Shown: positions 26,087-38,093, counted from the first letter of the stretch. The stretch is DNA of 64,000 bases from Reyranella sp. (GCF_004296935.1 NZ_SCVH01000145.1:62001-126000); one strand, 5' to 3'. Numbers and translations: made by a program. The notes: a model not told the origin generated them from the sequence alone.

Positions 26087-27280
26087 ATGACCCGCTACAC
26101 CCCCGATCTCCTGGCCGCCGATCTGGCCGACCTCACCGCCATCCGCCGCGACATCCATCGCCATCCCGAGACGGCCTTCGAGGAGGAGCGGACCTCGCAG
26201 ATCGTGGCCGACAAGCTCACGTCCTGGGGCATAAAAATCCATCGCGGGCTCGCCACCACCGGCGTTGTCGGCACGCTCAAGGGCAACCGGCCGGGGCAGA
26301 AGACGATCGGGCTGCGCGCCGACATGGACGCGCTGCACCTGCAGGAGAAGAACGATTTCGACTACGCCTCGTCGGTGCCCAACAAGATGCATGCCTGCGG
26401 CCATGACGGTCACACCACGATGCTGCTGGGCGCGGCCAGGCGGCTCGCGGCGTCACCCGACTTCGCCGGCACGGTGCACTTCATCTTCCAGCCCGCCGAA
26501 GAGGGGCTGGGCGGCGCCCGGGTGATGATCGAGGAAGGCCTGTTCGACAAGTTCCCCTGCGACGTCGTCTACGGCATGCACAACATGCCGGGCTTTCCGG
26601 TCGGCCACTTCGCCATCCGCCCCGGCGCGATGCTCGCGTCGTCCGACAGCTGGGAGGTCACCTTCAAGGGCACCGGCGGCCATGGCGCCATGCCCGATCG
26701 CGGCACCGATCCGACCTTCGTCGCGGCACAGTTCATCGTGGCGGTGCAGGGCATCATCGGCCGCAACGTCTCATCCAGCCAGGCCGCGGTGCTGAGCGTC
26801 GGCCACATCGCGGCGGGCACGGCGGGCTCGCCCAACGTCATCCCGTCGGAGGTGCTGATCCGCGGCACGGCGCGCAGCTTCTCTCCGGCCGTACGTTCGT
26901 TGCTGGAGCGCCGTCTGGCCGAGGTCGCGGCGGGCATTGCGCAGGCCGGCGGCTGCGAAGCGGTGAGCAAGTATCATCGTCGCTATCCGGCGCTGATCAA
27001 CGCGGTGGAGCAGACCTCGATTGCGGTCGAGGCCGCGGCGGCAACGGTCGGGCGCGAGAATGTCGAGCCCAACACGCAGCCGATCGCCGGCGCCGAGGAT
27101 TTTGCCTTCATGCTGGAGAAGAAGCCGGGCGCCTACATCATGATCGGCAACGGCGGCACGGTGGAGGGCGGCTGCCACAACGTCCATTCGCCGCTCTACG
27201 ACTTCAACGACAAGATCCTGACGACGGGCGCGGCCTACTGGATGAACCTGGTCCAGCTCGAGCTGGGCGACGCGGCCTAA
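26087..27280 (+). CDS. M20 amidohydrolase (hippurate hydrolase-like)
   Basis: 397 residues of the M20D peptidase family. Zinc ligands and catalytic residues are visible: RADMDAL, HACGHDGHTTML, FQPAEEGLGGARVMIEEG, the dimerisation-domain GTGGHGAMPDRGTDP and the late GAEDFAFM. Family members cleave N-acyl amino acids such as hippurate, acetyl amino acids or indole-acetyl conjugates. The exact substrate is not decidable. It is monocistronic here, downstream of a terminator and upstream of a convergent small gene. Confidence 0.93.
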   Translation: MTRYTPDLLAADLADLTAIRRDIHRHPETAFEEERTSQIVADKLTSWGIKIHRGLATTGVVGTLKGNRPGQKTIGLRADMDALHLQEKNDFDYASSVPNKMHACGHDGHTTMLLGAARRLAASPDFAGTVHFIFQPAEEGLGGARVMIEEGLFDKFPCDVVYGMHNMPGFPVGHFAIRPGAMLASSDSWEVTFKGTGGHGAMPDRGTDPTFVAAQFIVAVQGIIGRNVSSSQAAVLSVGHIAAGTAGSPNVIPSEVLIRGTARSFSPAVRSLLERRLAEVAAGIAQAGGCEAVSKYHRRYPALINAVEQTSIAVEAAAATVGRENVEPNTQPIAGAEDFAFMLEKKPGAYIMIGNGGTVEGGCHNVHSPLYDFNDKILTTGAAYWMNLVQLELGDAA

Positions 27281-27299
27281 GTCTCAGGCGCGCTCGTTC

Positions 27300-27587
27300 T
27301 CAGGCGCGATGGTCGAACGGCCGCTCGCTCGAGCGGCCGGCCGGCTCAACCGCGAGTTCGCTGCCGCGCTTTTCGATCGTCTTCTCGATCGCGGCCCGGC
27401 TGAGCCGGGTCCGGTCGTCGCCTTCGATCAACCAGGCGACGCCGCCAGCCTGGCCGACCTGGCGGGCCCGGCGGAGCGCATCGTCCAGCATCTCGTAGGA
27501 CGCGGGCAGCAGGCGGTGCTTGGCGGCCAGAAACTCCTTTTCGGAGGTGCAGACGTAACCCACGGTCCACCAAAGCCTGTAGGTCAT
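27300..27587 (-). CDS. small hypothetical protein
   Basis: 95 residues starting MTYRLWWTVGYVCTSEKEFL, with a helical middle (LPASYEMLDDALRRARQVGQ) and a polar tail. AGGGAGGT lies 4 bases before the ATG at 27587, which makes it credible. No family recognised. The region resembling VAWLIEGDDRTRLSRAAIE looks like a small alpha/beta domain. It is convergent with the amidohydrolase. Confidence 0.65.
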   Translation of the reverse strand: MTYRLWWTVGYVCTSEKEFLAAKHRLLPASYEMLDDALRRARQVGQAGGVAWLIEGDDRTRLSRAAIEKTIEKRGSELAVEPAGRSSERPFDHRA

Positions 27588-27727
27588 GCGACCTCCCTGT
27601 GTCTGCGACCCACTGTGGACCGGAGAATACCCTTACGCCTTTTGGCCGGCGGTCGATACGCACCCGCCGCCGCAGGAGCGCGCAGAGCGGCATCAACCGG
27701 ATTGCCGCTTCAGCGGTTGGGGTTCAC

Positions 27728-28231
27728 TCAGGCGGTGTAGTCGAAGGCCCAGGCGTCGCCGGCGGTATCCCAAGTGCCGCCGTCATTCAGATGCACCGCG
27801 GCGAAGCAGTCGATGCCGAGGTCGAAGATCGTCACGATCTCCGGTGCCTGCTGGGCACCCGACGGCATGGCGAGGACGTGGCCGTCCTCGAGCGAGCCGG
27901 CCCAGGCCGACGGTTCGGCGGCGGGCAGGATCAGCCCGTCGGACAGGCCGCCCAGGGCGACCAGCGGATCCTCGGCCGGCATCGCCGTCGCGGCGAGGGC
28001 GGCGGCCCGTTCCGCGGCGCCGATCGGGCCGCTCATGAAGACAGCGCCGGGTTCGCCGAACAGCCGGTCGAGCGCGGCGCCATACGAAGGGGCGTCGAGG
28101 CCGGCATCGGCCCAGCGCGAGTCGAGCGTGGCGTAGATGGGAAGGTCGTGGCGATCGAACTCGACCAGATCAGGCCCGACGAGGAACGTCGTATCGATGG
28201 TCGAGCTATCGGAGGGGACCGAAGGGCTCAT
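27728..28231 (-). CDS. hypothetical acidic protein
   Basis: 167 residues, acidic, no signal peptide or membrane segment. It carries a stretch of alternating hydrophobic positions (TTFLVGPDLVEFDRHDLPIY) and ends LNDGGTWDTAGDAWAFDYTA. No family recognised. Coding is supported by high-GC third positions over the whole frame. Its ribosome site is weak. Its promoter should lie in the AT-rich 28232-28300 stretch shared with the divergent ThDP enzyme gene. Confidence 0.6.
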   Translation of the reverse strand: MSPSVPSDSSTIDTTFLVGPDLVEFDRHDLPIYATLDSRWADAGLDAPSYGAALDRLFGEPGAVFMSGPIGAAERAAALAATAMPAEDPLVALGGLSDGLILPAAEPSAWAGSLEDGHVLAMPSGAQQAPEIVTIFDLGIDCFAAVHLNDGGTWDTAGDAWAFDYTA

Positions 28232-28417
28232 GGGAAATGTCTTTCGTTCTGAAATATTAGTTTAAGTATACTGAATAAATCATTGAGAATAAAGAGAGAA
28301 CGTTGCCCAGTATGCTTCCGGCGCGCCCGCATCCTGGAATTCGCAAGGAATCGCAATGGCTTGGCTCCGGTCAACAGCCTACGGTGCGGCCCACATTCCA
28401 GTATTCGGGGGCGGTCG

Positions 28418-29962
28418 ATGAACGGTGCGGAGAGTCTGGTACGGACCCTGGTGAAGGGTGGCGTGGAGGTCTGTTTCGCCAATCCCGGCACATCCGAGAT
28501 GCATTTCGTCGGCGCCTTGGACCGAGTGGAAGGCATGCGCTGCGTGCTCGGCCTGTTCGAGGGCGTGTGCAGCGGTGCCGCCGACGGCTACTACCGCATG
28601 ACCGACAAGCCGGCCTCGACGCTTCTCCATCTCGGGCCCGGTCTCGCCAACGCGGCGGCCAACCTGCACAACGCCAAGAAGGCAGGGTCGGGCGTCGTCA
28701 ATATCGTGGGCGAGCACGCGCTCTATCACATCAAGTACGACACGCCACTCACCGCCGACATCGAAGGCATCGCCCGGCCGTTTTCGCATTGGGTGAAGAC
28801 CTCGCCCACGTCGAAGACGGTGGCGGGCGACGGCGCGCTCGCGATCCAGGCGGCGCGCGTGGCGCCGGGCCAGATCGCCACGCTCATTCTTCCGGCCGAC
28901 ACCGCCTGGGGCGAAGCCGACGGCATGGCCGAGACGCCGGCGACGCCGGCACCAGACAAGCCCACCAGCGATACCGTGGTGGCCGCCGCCAAGGCGCTCA
29001 AGATGCCGGGCGCGATGCTGTTCATCGGCGGGCGCGCCCTCCGTGCGCGCGGACTGGAACTCGCGGGCAAGATCGCCGCCAAGACCGGCTGCAAGGTCCA
29101 GGGTGCTGGCGGCACGGCGCGCATCGAGCGCGGCGTCGGCCGCGTGCCGGTGCTGCGGCTGCATTTCGTGATCGAGAACGCCCAGGCCCAGCTCAAGGGC
29201 ACCAAGCAGATGGTGCTGTGCGGCGCCAAGGCGCCGTTCGCCTTCTTCGCCTATCCCGGCAAGCCGTCCGTGCTCTCGCCGGACGATTGCACGATCAGCA
29301 CGCTCTGCCCGGTCGAAGGCGATCCCATCGCCTCGCTCGAGGCGCTGGCCGCCGAATTGGGCGCGCTCAATGAAAAGGCGGCAGGCATCGCCCAGCCCAG
29401 CCGTCCCGATCGTCCGACCGGCAAGTTCACGCTCGACGGTCTCGGCCAGGCGCTGGGCGCCACCATGCCGGAAGGCGCCATCGTGGTCGACGAATCGGTG
29501 ACGACGGGCCGCGGCTTCTTTCCCTTCAGCGCCGGCGCGCCGCCGCACGACTGGCTGAACAACATGGGTGGCTCGATCGGCTTCGGCGGACCGGTCGCCG
29601 TCGGTGCAGCGGTCGCCTGTCCCGACCGCAAGGTCATCTGCATGATCGGCGACGGCTCGGCGATGTACACGATCCAGTCGTTGTGGACGATGGCACGCGA
29701 GAATCTCGACGTCTGCGTGATGATCTTCTCGAATCGCTCCTACAACATCCTCTACAGCCAGCTCGCCGATGTCGGCGCGGCCAATCCCGGCCCGCGCGCC
29801 ATCGACATGCTGACACTCGATCGGCCGACGCTTCAGTTCACCGATCTCGCGAAGGGCATGGGCGTGCCTGCCGGCAAGGCGACCAACCTGGAAGAGCTCA
29901 CCAAGCAGCTCACCTACGCCATGTCGCAAAAGGGTCCGTACCTCATCGACGTGATCATGTGA
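28418..29962 (+). CDS. ThDP-dependent enzyme, acetolactate synthase/benzoylformate decarboxylase type
   Basis: 514 residues with the three ThDP-enzyme domains: Pyr domain (FANPGTSEMHFVGALD, catalytic Glu in LGLFEGVCSGAADGYYR), central Rossmann domain near 190-330, and PP domain with the ThDP motif MIGDGSAMYTIQSLWTMARE followed by FSNRSYN. GGSIGFGGPVAVGAA is typical of MdlC-like members. It decarboxylates or carboligates 2-oxo acids; the true substrate is unknown. The ATG at 28418 with GGGGGCGG upstream is chosen over open codons further left. It overlaps trmB by 4 bases (GTGA). Confidence 0.88.
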   Translation: MNGAESLVRTLVKGGVEVCFANPGTSEMHFVGALDRVEGMRCVLGLFEGVCSGAADGYYRMTDKPASTLLHLGPGLANAAANLHNAKKAGSGVVNIVGEHALYHIKYDTPLTADIEGIARPFSHWVKTSPTSKTVAGDGALAIQAARVAPGQIATLILPADTAWGEADGMAETPATPAPDKPTSDTVVAAAKALKMPGAMLFIGGRALRARGLELAGKIAAKTGCKVQGAGGTARIERGVGRVPVLRLHFVIENAQAQLKGTKQMVLCGAKAPFAFFAYPGKPSVLSPDDCTISTLCPVEGDPIASLEALAAELGALNEKAAGIAQPSRPDRPTGKFTLDGLGQALGATMPEGAIVVDESVTTGRGFFPFSAGAPPHDWLNNMGGSIGFGGPVAVGAAVACPDRKVICMIGDGSAMYTIQSLWTMARENLDVCVMIFSNRSYNILYSQLADVGAANPGPRAIDMLTLDRPTLQFTDLAKGMGVPAGKATNLEELTKQLTYAMSQKGPYLIDVIM

Positions 29963-30651
29963 GCGAACTCCGCGAGCGCACCCTCTACGGTCGGCGCCGC
30001 GGCAAGAAACTGCGCGACGGGCAGCAATCGCTGCTCGCGACGCTGTTGCCGCGCCTTACGATCGTCGTGCCACCGGAGCCGGAAAAGATCGATCTGGCGG
30101 GACTTTTTGGCGGCGCGCTGCCGGCCGATGGCGTGTGGCTCGAGGTCGGTTTCGGCGCGGGCGAGCATCTCGTCTGGCAGGCGAAGGAACATCCGAAGGT
30201 CGGCTTGATCGGCTGCGAGCCCTATATCAACGGCGTCGCCAAATGCCTCGCTCATGTCGAGCGCGAGGGCGTGCACAACATTCGCCTGTTCACCGACGAC
30301 GCGATGCTGGTGATGAAGGCGCTGCCCGACGCTTCGCTGTCGCGCGCCTTCGTGCTCTTTCCCGATCCCTGGCCGAAGTCGCGCCACCACAAGCGGCGCT
30401 TCGTGCAGCGCGCCAATCTCGACGTGCTGGCCCGCCTGATGATCCCGGGCGCGGAGCTGCGCCTCGCCACCGACGATCCGGGCTACCTGGCCTGGATGGT
30501 GGAGCATGCCTGCACCCATCCGGCCTTCGATTGGCTGGCCGAGCGGCCGGCCGACTGGCGTGGCCGGCCCGACGACTGGCCGCCGACGCGCTACGAACAG
30601 AAGATGCTGGCCGGTCACAAACCGGCGTTCCTGCGCTTCAGGCGTCGATAG
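29959..30651 (+). CDS. trmB: tRNA (guanine-N7-)-methyltransferase
   Basis: 230 residues. The SAM site is LEVGFGAGEHLVWQA (about 55-70), followed by GCEPYINGVAK, and the family signature FVLFPDPWPKSRHHKRRFVQ lies near 130. The late PTRYEQK block binds tRNA. It makes m7G46 in tRNA. The GTG start overlaps the stop of the ThDP enzyme gene, so it is translationally coupled to it. Its 3' end overlaps the convergent MFS gene by 14 bases. Confidence 0.96.
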   Translation: MSELRERTLYGRRRGKKLRDGQQSLLATLLPRLTIVVPPEPEKIDLAGLFGGALPADGVWLEVGFGAGEHLVWQAKEHPKVGLIGCEPYINGVAKCLAHVEREGVHNIRLFTDDAMLVMKALPDASLSRAFVLFPDPWPKSRHHKRRFVQRANLDVLARLMIPGAELRLATDDPGYLAWMVEHACTHPAFDWLAERPADWRGRPDDWPPTRYEQKMLAGHKPAFLRFRRR

Positions 30652-31867
30652 GCTTGCGGCCGGGTCGGATCAGCACCAGCAGGGCGGCGGCGACCTGCAG
30701 CACCAGGCAGGCGATCAGCGAGGTGCGGTAGTCGCCGGACAGTTCGTGCAGCACGCCCAGGATCGACGGTCCCGTAGCGGCGACGAGCTGGGTGATGGCG
30801 ACGTTCAGGCTGACGGCGCGGGCGAAATCGCGGCGCGGGAATTCCTGCTGCACGATCAGGCCGGGGAGCGTGATCAGATTGCCGACCCCGAAGCCGAACA
30901 GGATGCAGCCGAGGTAAAGGCCGGATACCGACGAGGTCTGAAGCAGCACGATCATGCCCGCGATCTGGATGGCGAGATTGGCCGAGGTGGCGCCGCGTCG
31001 GTCGACGTGGTCGATCACCAGGCCGACCGAGAAGCGCCCGATCAGGGCCGATAGAGCGGTGACGCTGACGACCCAGCCGGCCTCCTTCAGGCCGAGCGTG
31101 GGCACGAGGAACGCCGCCTGGTGGGCGATGAAGCTGATCTGCGCCAGGAGACCCAGCGAAAAGGCGCCGACCATCGTGAGATAGCGCGGCTGGCGGAGAA
31201 GCTGGGCGCGGCTCATCAGTGTACCGGCCGGCTCGACCGACGTCGTGGGCTCGTCGCCGGCATCGTGCTCGTCGGGCCGGCGCGGGCGGAGCGCGAAAGC
31301 CGCCAGCGGCCACAGAGTGGCCAGCACGACGGCGACCGCGGCGATACAGGCCCTGGTGAAGCCCAGCGTGTCGATCGCCCAGGCGAAGGCCGGCGCGAAC
31401 AGCAGCCCGCCGCAGGTCGCGCCGTTTAGCGCCAGGCTGGCGGCCAGGCCGCGGCGGCGGTGGAACCATTGGGCGACGATGGTGTTGATCGCGGCACCCC
31501 CCATGGCGGCCCAGCCCGGGATCATCACCAGGAAGGCGAGGTAGAGCTGCCAGGGCCGGTCGATGATCGTGAGGCCCAGCACGCCCAGGCCCATCAGCCC
31601 GACGCCGGCCAGGACGACGATCCGCGCGCCTCTTTTCTGGATGACGTCGCCCACCTGCATCACCAGGAAGGCGCCGACGATATAATAGAAGGTGATGCCG
31701 GCGGAGATGGTGGCCGGCGACCAGCCGTGGGTCTTGGTCAGAGCCGCCAGATATAGGCTGAGGCCATAGAAGCCGAGCCCCCACCCGTAGAGGGCCACGG
31801 CAAAGGTGCAAAAGACCACCCACCAGCCGTGGTAGAGACCGCGCCGCCTCTCGTCTTCAGCCCCCAA
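30638..31867 (-). CDS. MFS transporter, oxalate/formate antiporter-like
   Basis: 409 residues with 12 predicted membrane segments in two halves around a polar loop at about 190-215. It begins RRGLYHGWWVVFCTFAVALY, the usual start of OFA-type monocarboxylate MFS proteins, and has GVNPxx-like FHRRRGLAASLALNGATCGG after helix 4. Solute unknown. TTG at 31867 is chosen because GGAGG lies just before it; another TTG at 31981 would add 38 polar residues without a ribosome site. It ends inside the 3' end of trmB. Confidence 0.85.
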   Translation of the reverse strand: MGAEDERRRGLYHGWWVVFCTFAVALYGWGLGFYGLSLYLAALTKTHGWSPATISAGITFYYIVGAFLVMQVGDVIQKRGARIVVLAGVGLMGLGVLGLTIIDRPWQLYLAFLVMIPGWAAMGGAAINTIVAQWFHRRRGLAASLALNGATCGGLLFAPAFAWAIDTLGFTRACIAAVAVVLATLWPLAAFALRPRRPDEHDAGDEPTTSVEPAGTLMSRAQLLRQPRYLTMVGAFSLGLLAQISFIAHQAAFLVPTLGLKEAGWVVSVTALSALIGRFSVGLVIDHVDRRGATSANLAIQIAGMIVLLQTSSVSGLYLGCILFGFGVGNLITLPGLIVQQEFPRRDFARAVSLNVAITQLVAATGPSILGVLHELSGDYRTSLIACLVLQVAAALLVLIRPGRKPIDA

Positions 31868-31980
31868 TTCACCCTCCTGCGGGCCGAAAGACCAGCGAAA
31901 CTGCCGGAAAAGCTTGCCAGTTGGCGGTACTGCGCCTATATCCGCGCCATCCTCATCGGGTTCGCGGGACGAGCCAAACA

Positions 31981-32009
31981 AAAAGAGTGGGCCAAAAACC
32001 CGCTCTTTT
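31981..32009. terminator. hairpin with U-run upstream of rimP
   Basis: Arms AAAAGAGTGGG and CCCGCTCTTTT around CCAAAAA, 10 of 11 paired, with T-rich flanks on both strands. It lies between the divergent MFS and rimP genes, where no transcript should end, so it may be a leader terminator controlling the rimP-nusA operon. That role is inference. Confidence 0.5.
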
Positions 32010-32055
32010 CATTTGCCGAAACCCCGCCACCCTAACGTCGAGAAGCATCGCCCTC

Positions 32056-32562
32056 GTGACCGACCTGCTGCGTCGAATCGAAGACATCGTCGCCCCGACC
32101 ATCGTCGGCATGGGCTACGAGCTGGTTCGCGTCCACTTGAGTCGTGGCGGCACACTGCAGGTCATGATCGAGCCGGCCGATGGGCGGCCGATGGATGTCG
32201 AGGATTGCGCCAACGTCTCACGCGCCCTATCTGCGGTGCTGGACGTCGAGGACCCGATCACCAGCGCCTACACGCTGGAGGTGAGTTCGCCCGGCATCGA
32301 CCGACCGCTCACCCGGGCCAAGGACTATGCGCGCTGGACGGGCCACATGGCCCGCCTCGAGACCGCCGAGCCGGTCGAGGGCCGTCGCCGCTTCAAGGGC
32401 ACGCTGCTGGGCCTGGAGGACGGCATCGTGAAGCTCCGTCTCGAGGATGGCCAGGAGACCGGCGTGCCGCTGTCGGCGGTCTCGCGGGCCAAGCTCGAGA
32501 TGACCGACGCGCTGATCGAGGAACACCGCCTGGCCCATCAGGGCACCGGGCAGGCTCACTGA
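32056..32562 (+). CDS. rimP: ribosome maturation factor
   Basis: 168 residues starting at GTG 32056. The RimP N-terminal domain reads LLRRIEDIVAPTIVGMGYEL, then LQVMIEPADGRPMDVEDCAN and YTLEVSSPGIDRPLTRAKDY, followed by the C-terminal Sm-like barrel (RRFKGTLLGLEDGIVKLRLE). It helps 30S subunit assembly. It is the first gene of the rimP-nusA-ylxR-infB-rbfA operon, 40 bases before nusA. A hairpin with U-run lies about 50 bases before its start. Confidence 0.96.
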   Translation: MTDLLRRIEDIVAPTIVGMGYELVRVHLSRGGTLQVMIEPADGRPMDVEDCANVSRALSAVLDVEDPITSAYTLEVSSPGIDRPLTRAKDYARWTGHMARLETAEPVEGRRRFKGTLLGLEDGIVKLRLEDGQETGVPLSAVSRAKLEMTDALIEEHRLAHQGTGQAH

Positions 32563-32602
32563 ACGATACGAACGAACACGGTAGAACAAGAGGAACTGAG
32601 AC

Positions 32603-34141
32603 ATGGCAACGACCGCCGATATCCCGCGCCTGGAGATGCTGCAGGTGGCTGACATGGTCGCCCGCGAAAAGGGCATCGAGCGCGAGGAAGTGCTCGAGGC
32701 GATGGAGCAGGCCATCCAGAAGTCCGGTCGCGCCAAGTACGGGCTGGAGCACGACATCCGTGCCGAGATCGACCGCAAGACCGGCGAGATCAAGCTGCTG
32801 CGCTACATGCAGGTTGCCGACCCGATCGAGAACGAGAACACCCAGGTCCCGCTCGTCGAGGCGCAGCGCCGCAATCCGGAAGCACAGGTCGGTGATTTCC
32901 TGACCGACGAACTGCCGCCGATCGACTTCGGTCGCGTCGCCGCCCAGACCGCCAAGCAGGTCATCACCCAGCGGATGCGCGAGAGCGAGCGCAAGCGCCA
33001 GTACGAGGAATTCAAGGACCGCATCGGCGAGATCGTGTCGGGCGTGGTCAAGCGCGTCGACTACGGCAACATCACCATCGATCTGCAGCGCGCCGAAGGC
33101 GTGATCCGCCGCGACGAGACGATCCCGCGCGAATCCTTGCGCGTAAACGACCGCGTCCGTGCCTACATCTTCGACGTGCGCGAGGAGCCGCGCGGCCCGC
33201 AGATCTTCCTGTCGCGCAGCCATCCGCAGTTCATGGCCAAGCTGTTCATGCAGGAAGTGCCGGAAATCTACGACAACATCATCGAGATCAAGGCCGTGGC
33301 CCGCGATCCCGGCAGCCGCGCCAAGATCGCGGTGCTGAGCCACGACAGCTCGATCGACCCGATCGGCGCCTGCGTCGGCATGCGCGGCAGCCGCGTCCAG
33401 GCGGTGGTGCAGGAACTGCAGGGCGAGAAGGTCGACATCATTCCGTGGTCGCAGGACACCGCGAATTTCATCGTCAACGCACTGGCGCCGGCCGAGGTCA
33501 GCAAGGTGCTGATGGACGAGGAAAAGAACAAGACCGAGGTCGTCGTGCCCGACGACCAGCTCAGCCTCGCGATCGGCCGCCGCGGCCAGAACGTCAAGCT
33601 CGCCTCCCAGCTCACCGGCTGGGAAATCGACATCATGACGGAGACCGAGGAGAGCGAGCGCCGCCAGAAGGAAACCCGCGAGCGCACCGAGCTGTTCAAG
33701 CTGGCGCTCGATGTCGACGACGTGATCGCCCACCTGCTGGTCGCCGAGGGCTATGGTTCGGTCGAGGACGTGTCCGAGACCGCCGTCGAGGATCTCGCCA
33801 CCGTCGAGGGCTTCGACGAGGAGATCGCCACCGAGCTGCAGCGCCGCGCCCGCGAGTTCATCGAGAAGCGCGATGCCGAGCTCGCTTCGCGCCTCGCCGA
33901 GCTGGGCGTGAGCGAAGAAGTGCAGGCGGTCGAGGGCCTGAACCTCGCGATGATCGTGGCGCTGGGCGACAAGGGCGTGAAGACGCTCGACGATCTCGCC
34001 GACCTCGCCTCCGACGAGCTGCGCGAGATCGTGGGCGAGAGCGCCATGGACAACGATACTGCCAACGCCATCATCATGAAGGCGCGCGAGCACTGGTTCG
34101 CCGACGAGGCCGCCCCGGCCGCCGAAGCGGCCAAGGCCTGA
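32603..34141 (+). CDS. nusA: transcription termination/antitermination protein
   Basis: 512 residues. An N-terminal RNA-polymerase-binding domain (1-130) is followed by an S1 domain (about 137-200, GEIVSGVVKRVDYGNITIDL) and two KH domains (RDPGSRAKIAVLS, GACVGMRGSRVQAVVQEL; then LSLAIGRRGQNVKLASQLTG). Two C-terminal acidic repeat regions (about 365-500) end in an alanine-rich tail. It modulates pausing and termination. It sits in the canonical place between rimP and the ylxR-like gene. Confidence 0.98.
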   Translation: MATTADIPRLEMLQVADMVAREKGIEREEVLEAMEQAIQKSGRAKYGLEHDIRAEIDRKTGEIKLLRYMQVADPIENENTQVPLVEAQRRNPEAQVGDFLTDELPPIDFGRVAAQTAKQVITQRMRESERKRQYEEFKDRIGEIVSGVVKRVDYGNITIDLQRAEGVIRRDETIPRESLRVNDRVRAYIFDVREEPRGPQIFLSRSHPQFMAKLFMQEVPEIYDNIIEIKAVARDPGSRAKIAVLSHDSSIDPIGACVGMRGSRVQAVVQELQGEKVDIIPWSQDTANFIVNALAPAEVSKVLMDEEKNKTEVVVPDDQLSLAIGRRGQNVKLASQLTGWEIDIMTETEESERRQKETRERTELFKLALDVDDVIAHLLVAEGYGSVEDVSETAVEDLATVEGFDEEIATELQRRAREFIEKRDAELASRLAELGVSEEVQAVEGLNLAMIVALGDKGVKTLDDLADLASDELREIVGESAMDNDTANAIIMKAREHWFADEAAPAAEAAKA

Positions 34142-34160
34142 ACGGAGACTGCCGACCTTG

Positions 34161-34787
34161 ATGCCTGCCGTCACCATGACCCAATCTGACCTCACGGTGC
34201 CTGCCGCGCCGGGACCGATGCGCACCTGCATCGCGACCGGCACGGAAGGAACGCCGGAGCGGATGATCCGCTTCGTCGTCGGGCCGGATGGCGAGGTCGT
34301 GCCCGATCTGGCGCGGCGGCTGCCGGGTCGCGGCCTGTGGGTCCGGGCGGAGCGGGCGGCGCTCGAACGCGCCGTGGAAAAGAGCCTGTTCTCCAAGGCC
34401 GCGCGGGCCGCCGTGAAGGCGCCGGCCGATCTGGCGGAGCGGGTCGAACGGCTCCTGCTGGAGAGGCCGCTGGCCGATCTCGGCCGGGCGCGTCGGGCCG
34501 GCCGGGCCGTGGCAGGCTTCGTGAAGGTGGAACAGATGATCGCCCAGCGCCGCGTCGGGCTGCTGGTCGTGGCCGACGAGGCCGACGGCGACGGGCTGGG
34601 CAAGCTCGTTGCCACCGGCCTGCCGCTGGCACGGTTGGGCGATGCGACGTCGCTGGGCGGCCTCTTTGGCCGCGAGCAGGCGGTCTATGTGGCGGTTGCC
34701 CGTGATGATGCGGGCGGCGAGTTCATTCAACGAATTGCGGTCGGTGCCGCGCGGTGGCGCGGCTATCGACTGAATAGCGCCGGTTGA
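34161..34787 (+). CDS. YlxR (DUF448) RNA-binding protein fused to an L7Ae-like domain
   Basis: 208 residues. Residues 15-90 are the YlxR domain ([40 protein letters not shown]). Residues about 110-205 look like an L7Ae/YlxQ-type domain ([33 protein letters not shown]), as in many alphaproteobacterial versions where two Gram-positive proteins are joined. It probably binds RNA or nucleoid in the nusA-infB context. The ATG at 34161 is preferred over a TTG directly before it; GGAG lies 13 bases upstream, which is long. Confidence 0.88.
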   Translation: MPAVTMTQSDLTVPAAPGPMRTCIATGTEGTPERMIRFVVGPDGEVVPDLARRLPGRGLWVRAERAALERAVEKSLFSKAARAAVKAPADLAERVERLLLERPLADLGRARRAGRAVAGFVKVEQMIAQRRVGLLVVADEADGDGLGKLVATGLPLARLGDATSLGGLFGREQAVYVAVARDDAGGEFIQRIAVGAARWRGYRLNSAG

Positions 34788-34819
34788 CGGGCCGGAGCGG
34801 ACCAAGGACAACACGCGAC

Positions 34820-37546
<2,727 letters not shown>

Positions 37547-37557
37547 CGATGCTTTCC

Positions 37558-37672
37558 TCCCCTTCGCGGACTCCGCGAAGGGGAGGTGTCACCGTCTTAC
37601 GGTGACGGAGGGGTCATGACCCCCTCCGGCCCTGCGGGCCACCTCCCCCGAGACGGGGGAGGAGAGCAGTGG
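37558..37672. repeat. multi-hairpin intergenic repeat, copy between infB and rbfA
   Basis: A chain of short inverted repeats: CCCCTTCGCGGA/TCCGCGAAGGGG, a CACCGTCTTACGGTG loop, GGGGTCATGACCCC, GGCCCTGCGGGCC and CCTCCCCCGAGACGGGGGAGG in order. The same order recurs at 45586-45697 and, reversed, at 59549-59613. It sits inside an operon, so it may be transcribed and folded in the infB-rbfA message. Confidence 0.8.
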
Positions 37673-37685
37673 AAAGGAACACGCC

Positions 37686-38093
37686 ATGCCGCGGCGTCGC
37701 TCATCCGAACGTGAAAAGAACCGTGCCCCCGGGCAGCGTCAGCTCCGGGTGGGCGAGGAACTGCGCCATCTGATCGCCCAGCTGCTCGAGCGCGGCAACA
37801 TGCACGACCACGACCTGCGCGATGCCTCGATCACGGTGACGTCGGTCAATGTCAGTCCCGACCTGCGCAACGCCACCGCCTTCGTCGTGCCGCTGGGCGG
37901 CAAGGACGAGGAACGGTTGCTGGCCGCGCTTCGCCGGGCAGCCCCCTGGTTTCGCGCCCGGGTGAGCGAGAGCGCGGGCCTGCGCAGTGCGCCGGAAATC
38001 CGCTTCGAACTCGACCGTACCTTCGACGAAGCCGAGCGCATCGATGCCCTGCTGCGCCGGCCCGACGTCGCCCGCGACCTTAAGGACGATTGA
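37686..38093 (+). CDS. rbfA: ribosome-binding factor A
   Basis: 135 residues. The KH-like RbfA fold is visible: RQLRVGEELRHLIAQLLERG, DASITVTSVNVSPDLRNATA, RLLAALRRAAPWFRARVSES and PEIRFELDRTFDEAERI. It helps 16S rRNA 5' maturation and cold adaptation. It follows infB after the multi-hairpin repeat. Its 3' end overlaps the convergent MFS/spermidine-synthase-like gene by 14 bases, which separates it from its usual partner truB. Confidence 0.96.
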   Translation: MPRRRSSEREKNRAPGQRQLRVGEELRHLIAQLLERGNMHDHDLRDASITVTSVNVSPDLRNATAFVVPLGGKDEERLLAALRRAAPWFRARVSESAGLRSAPEIRFELDRTFDEAERIDALLRRPDVARDLKDD

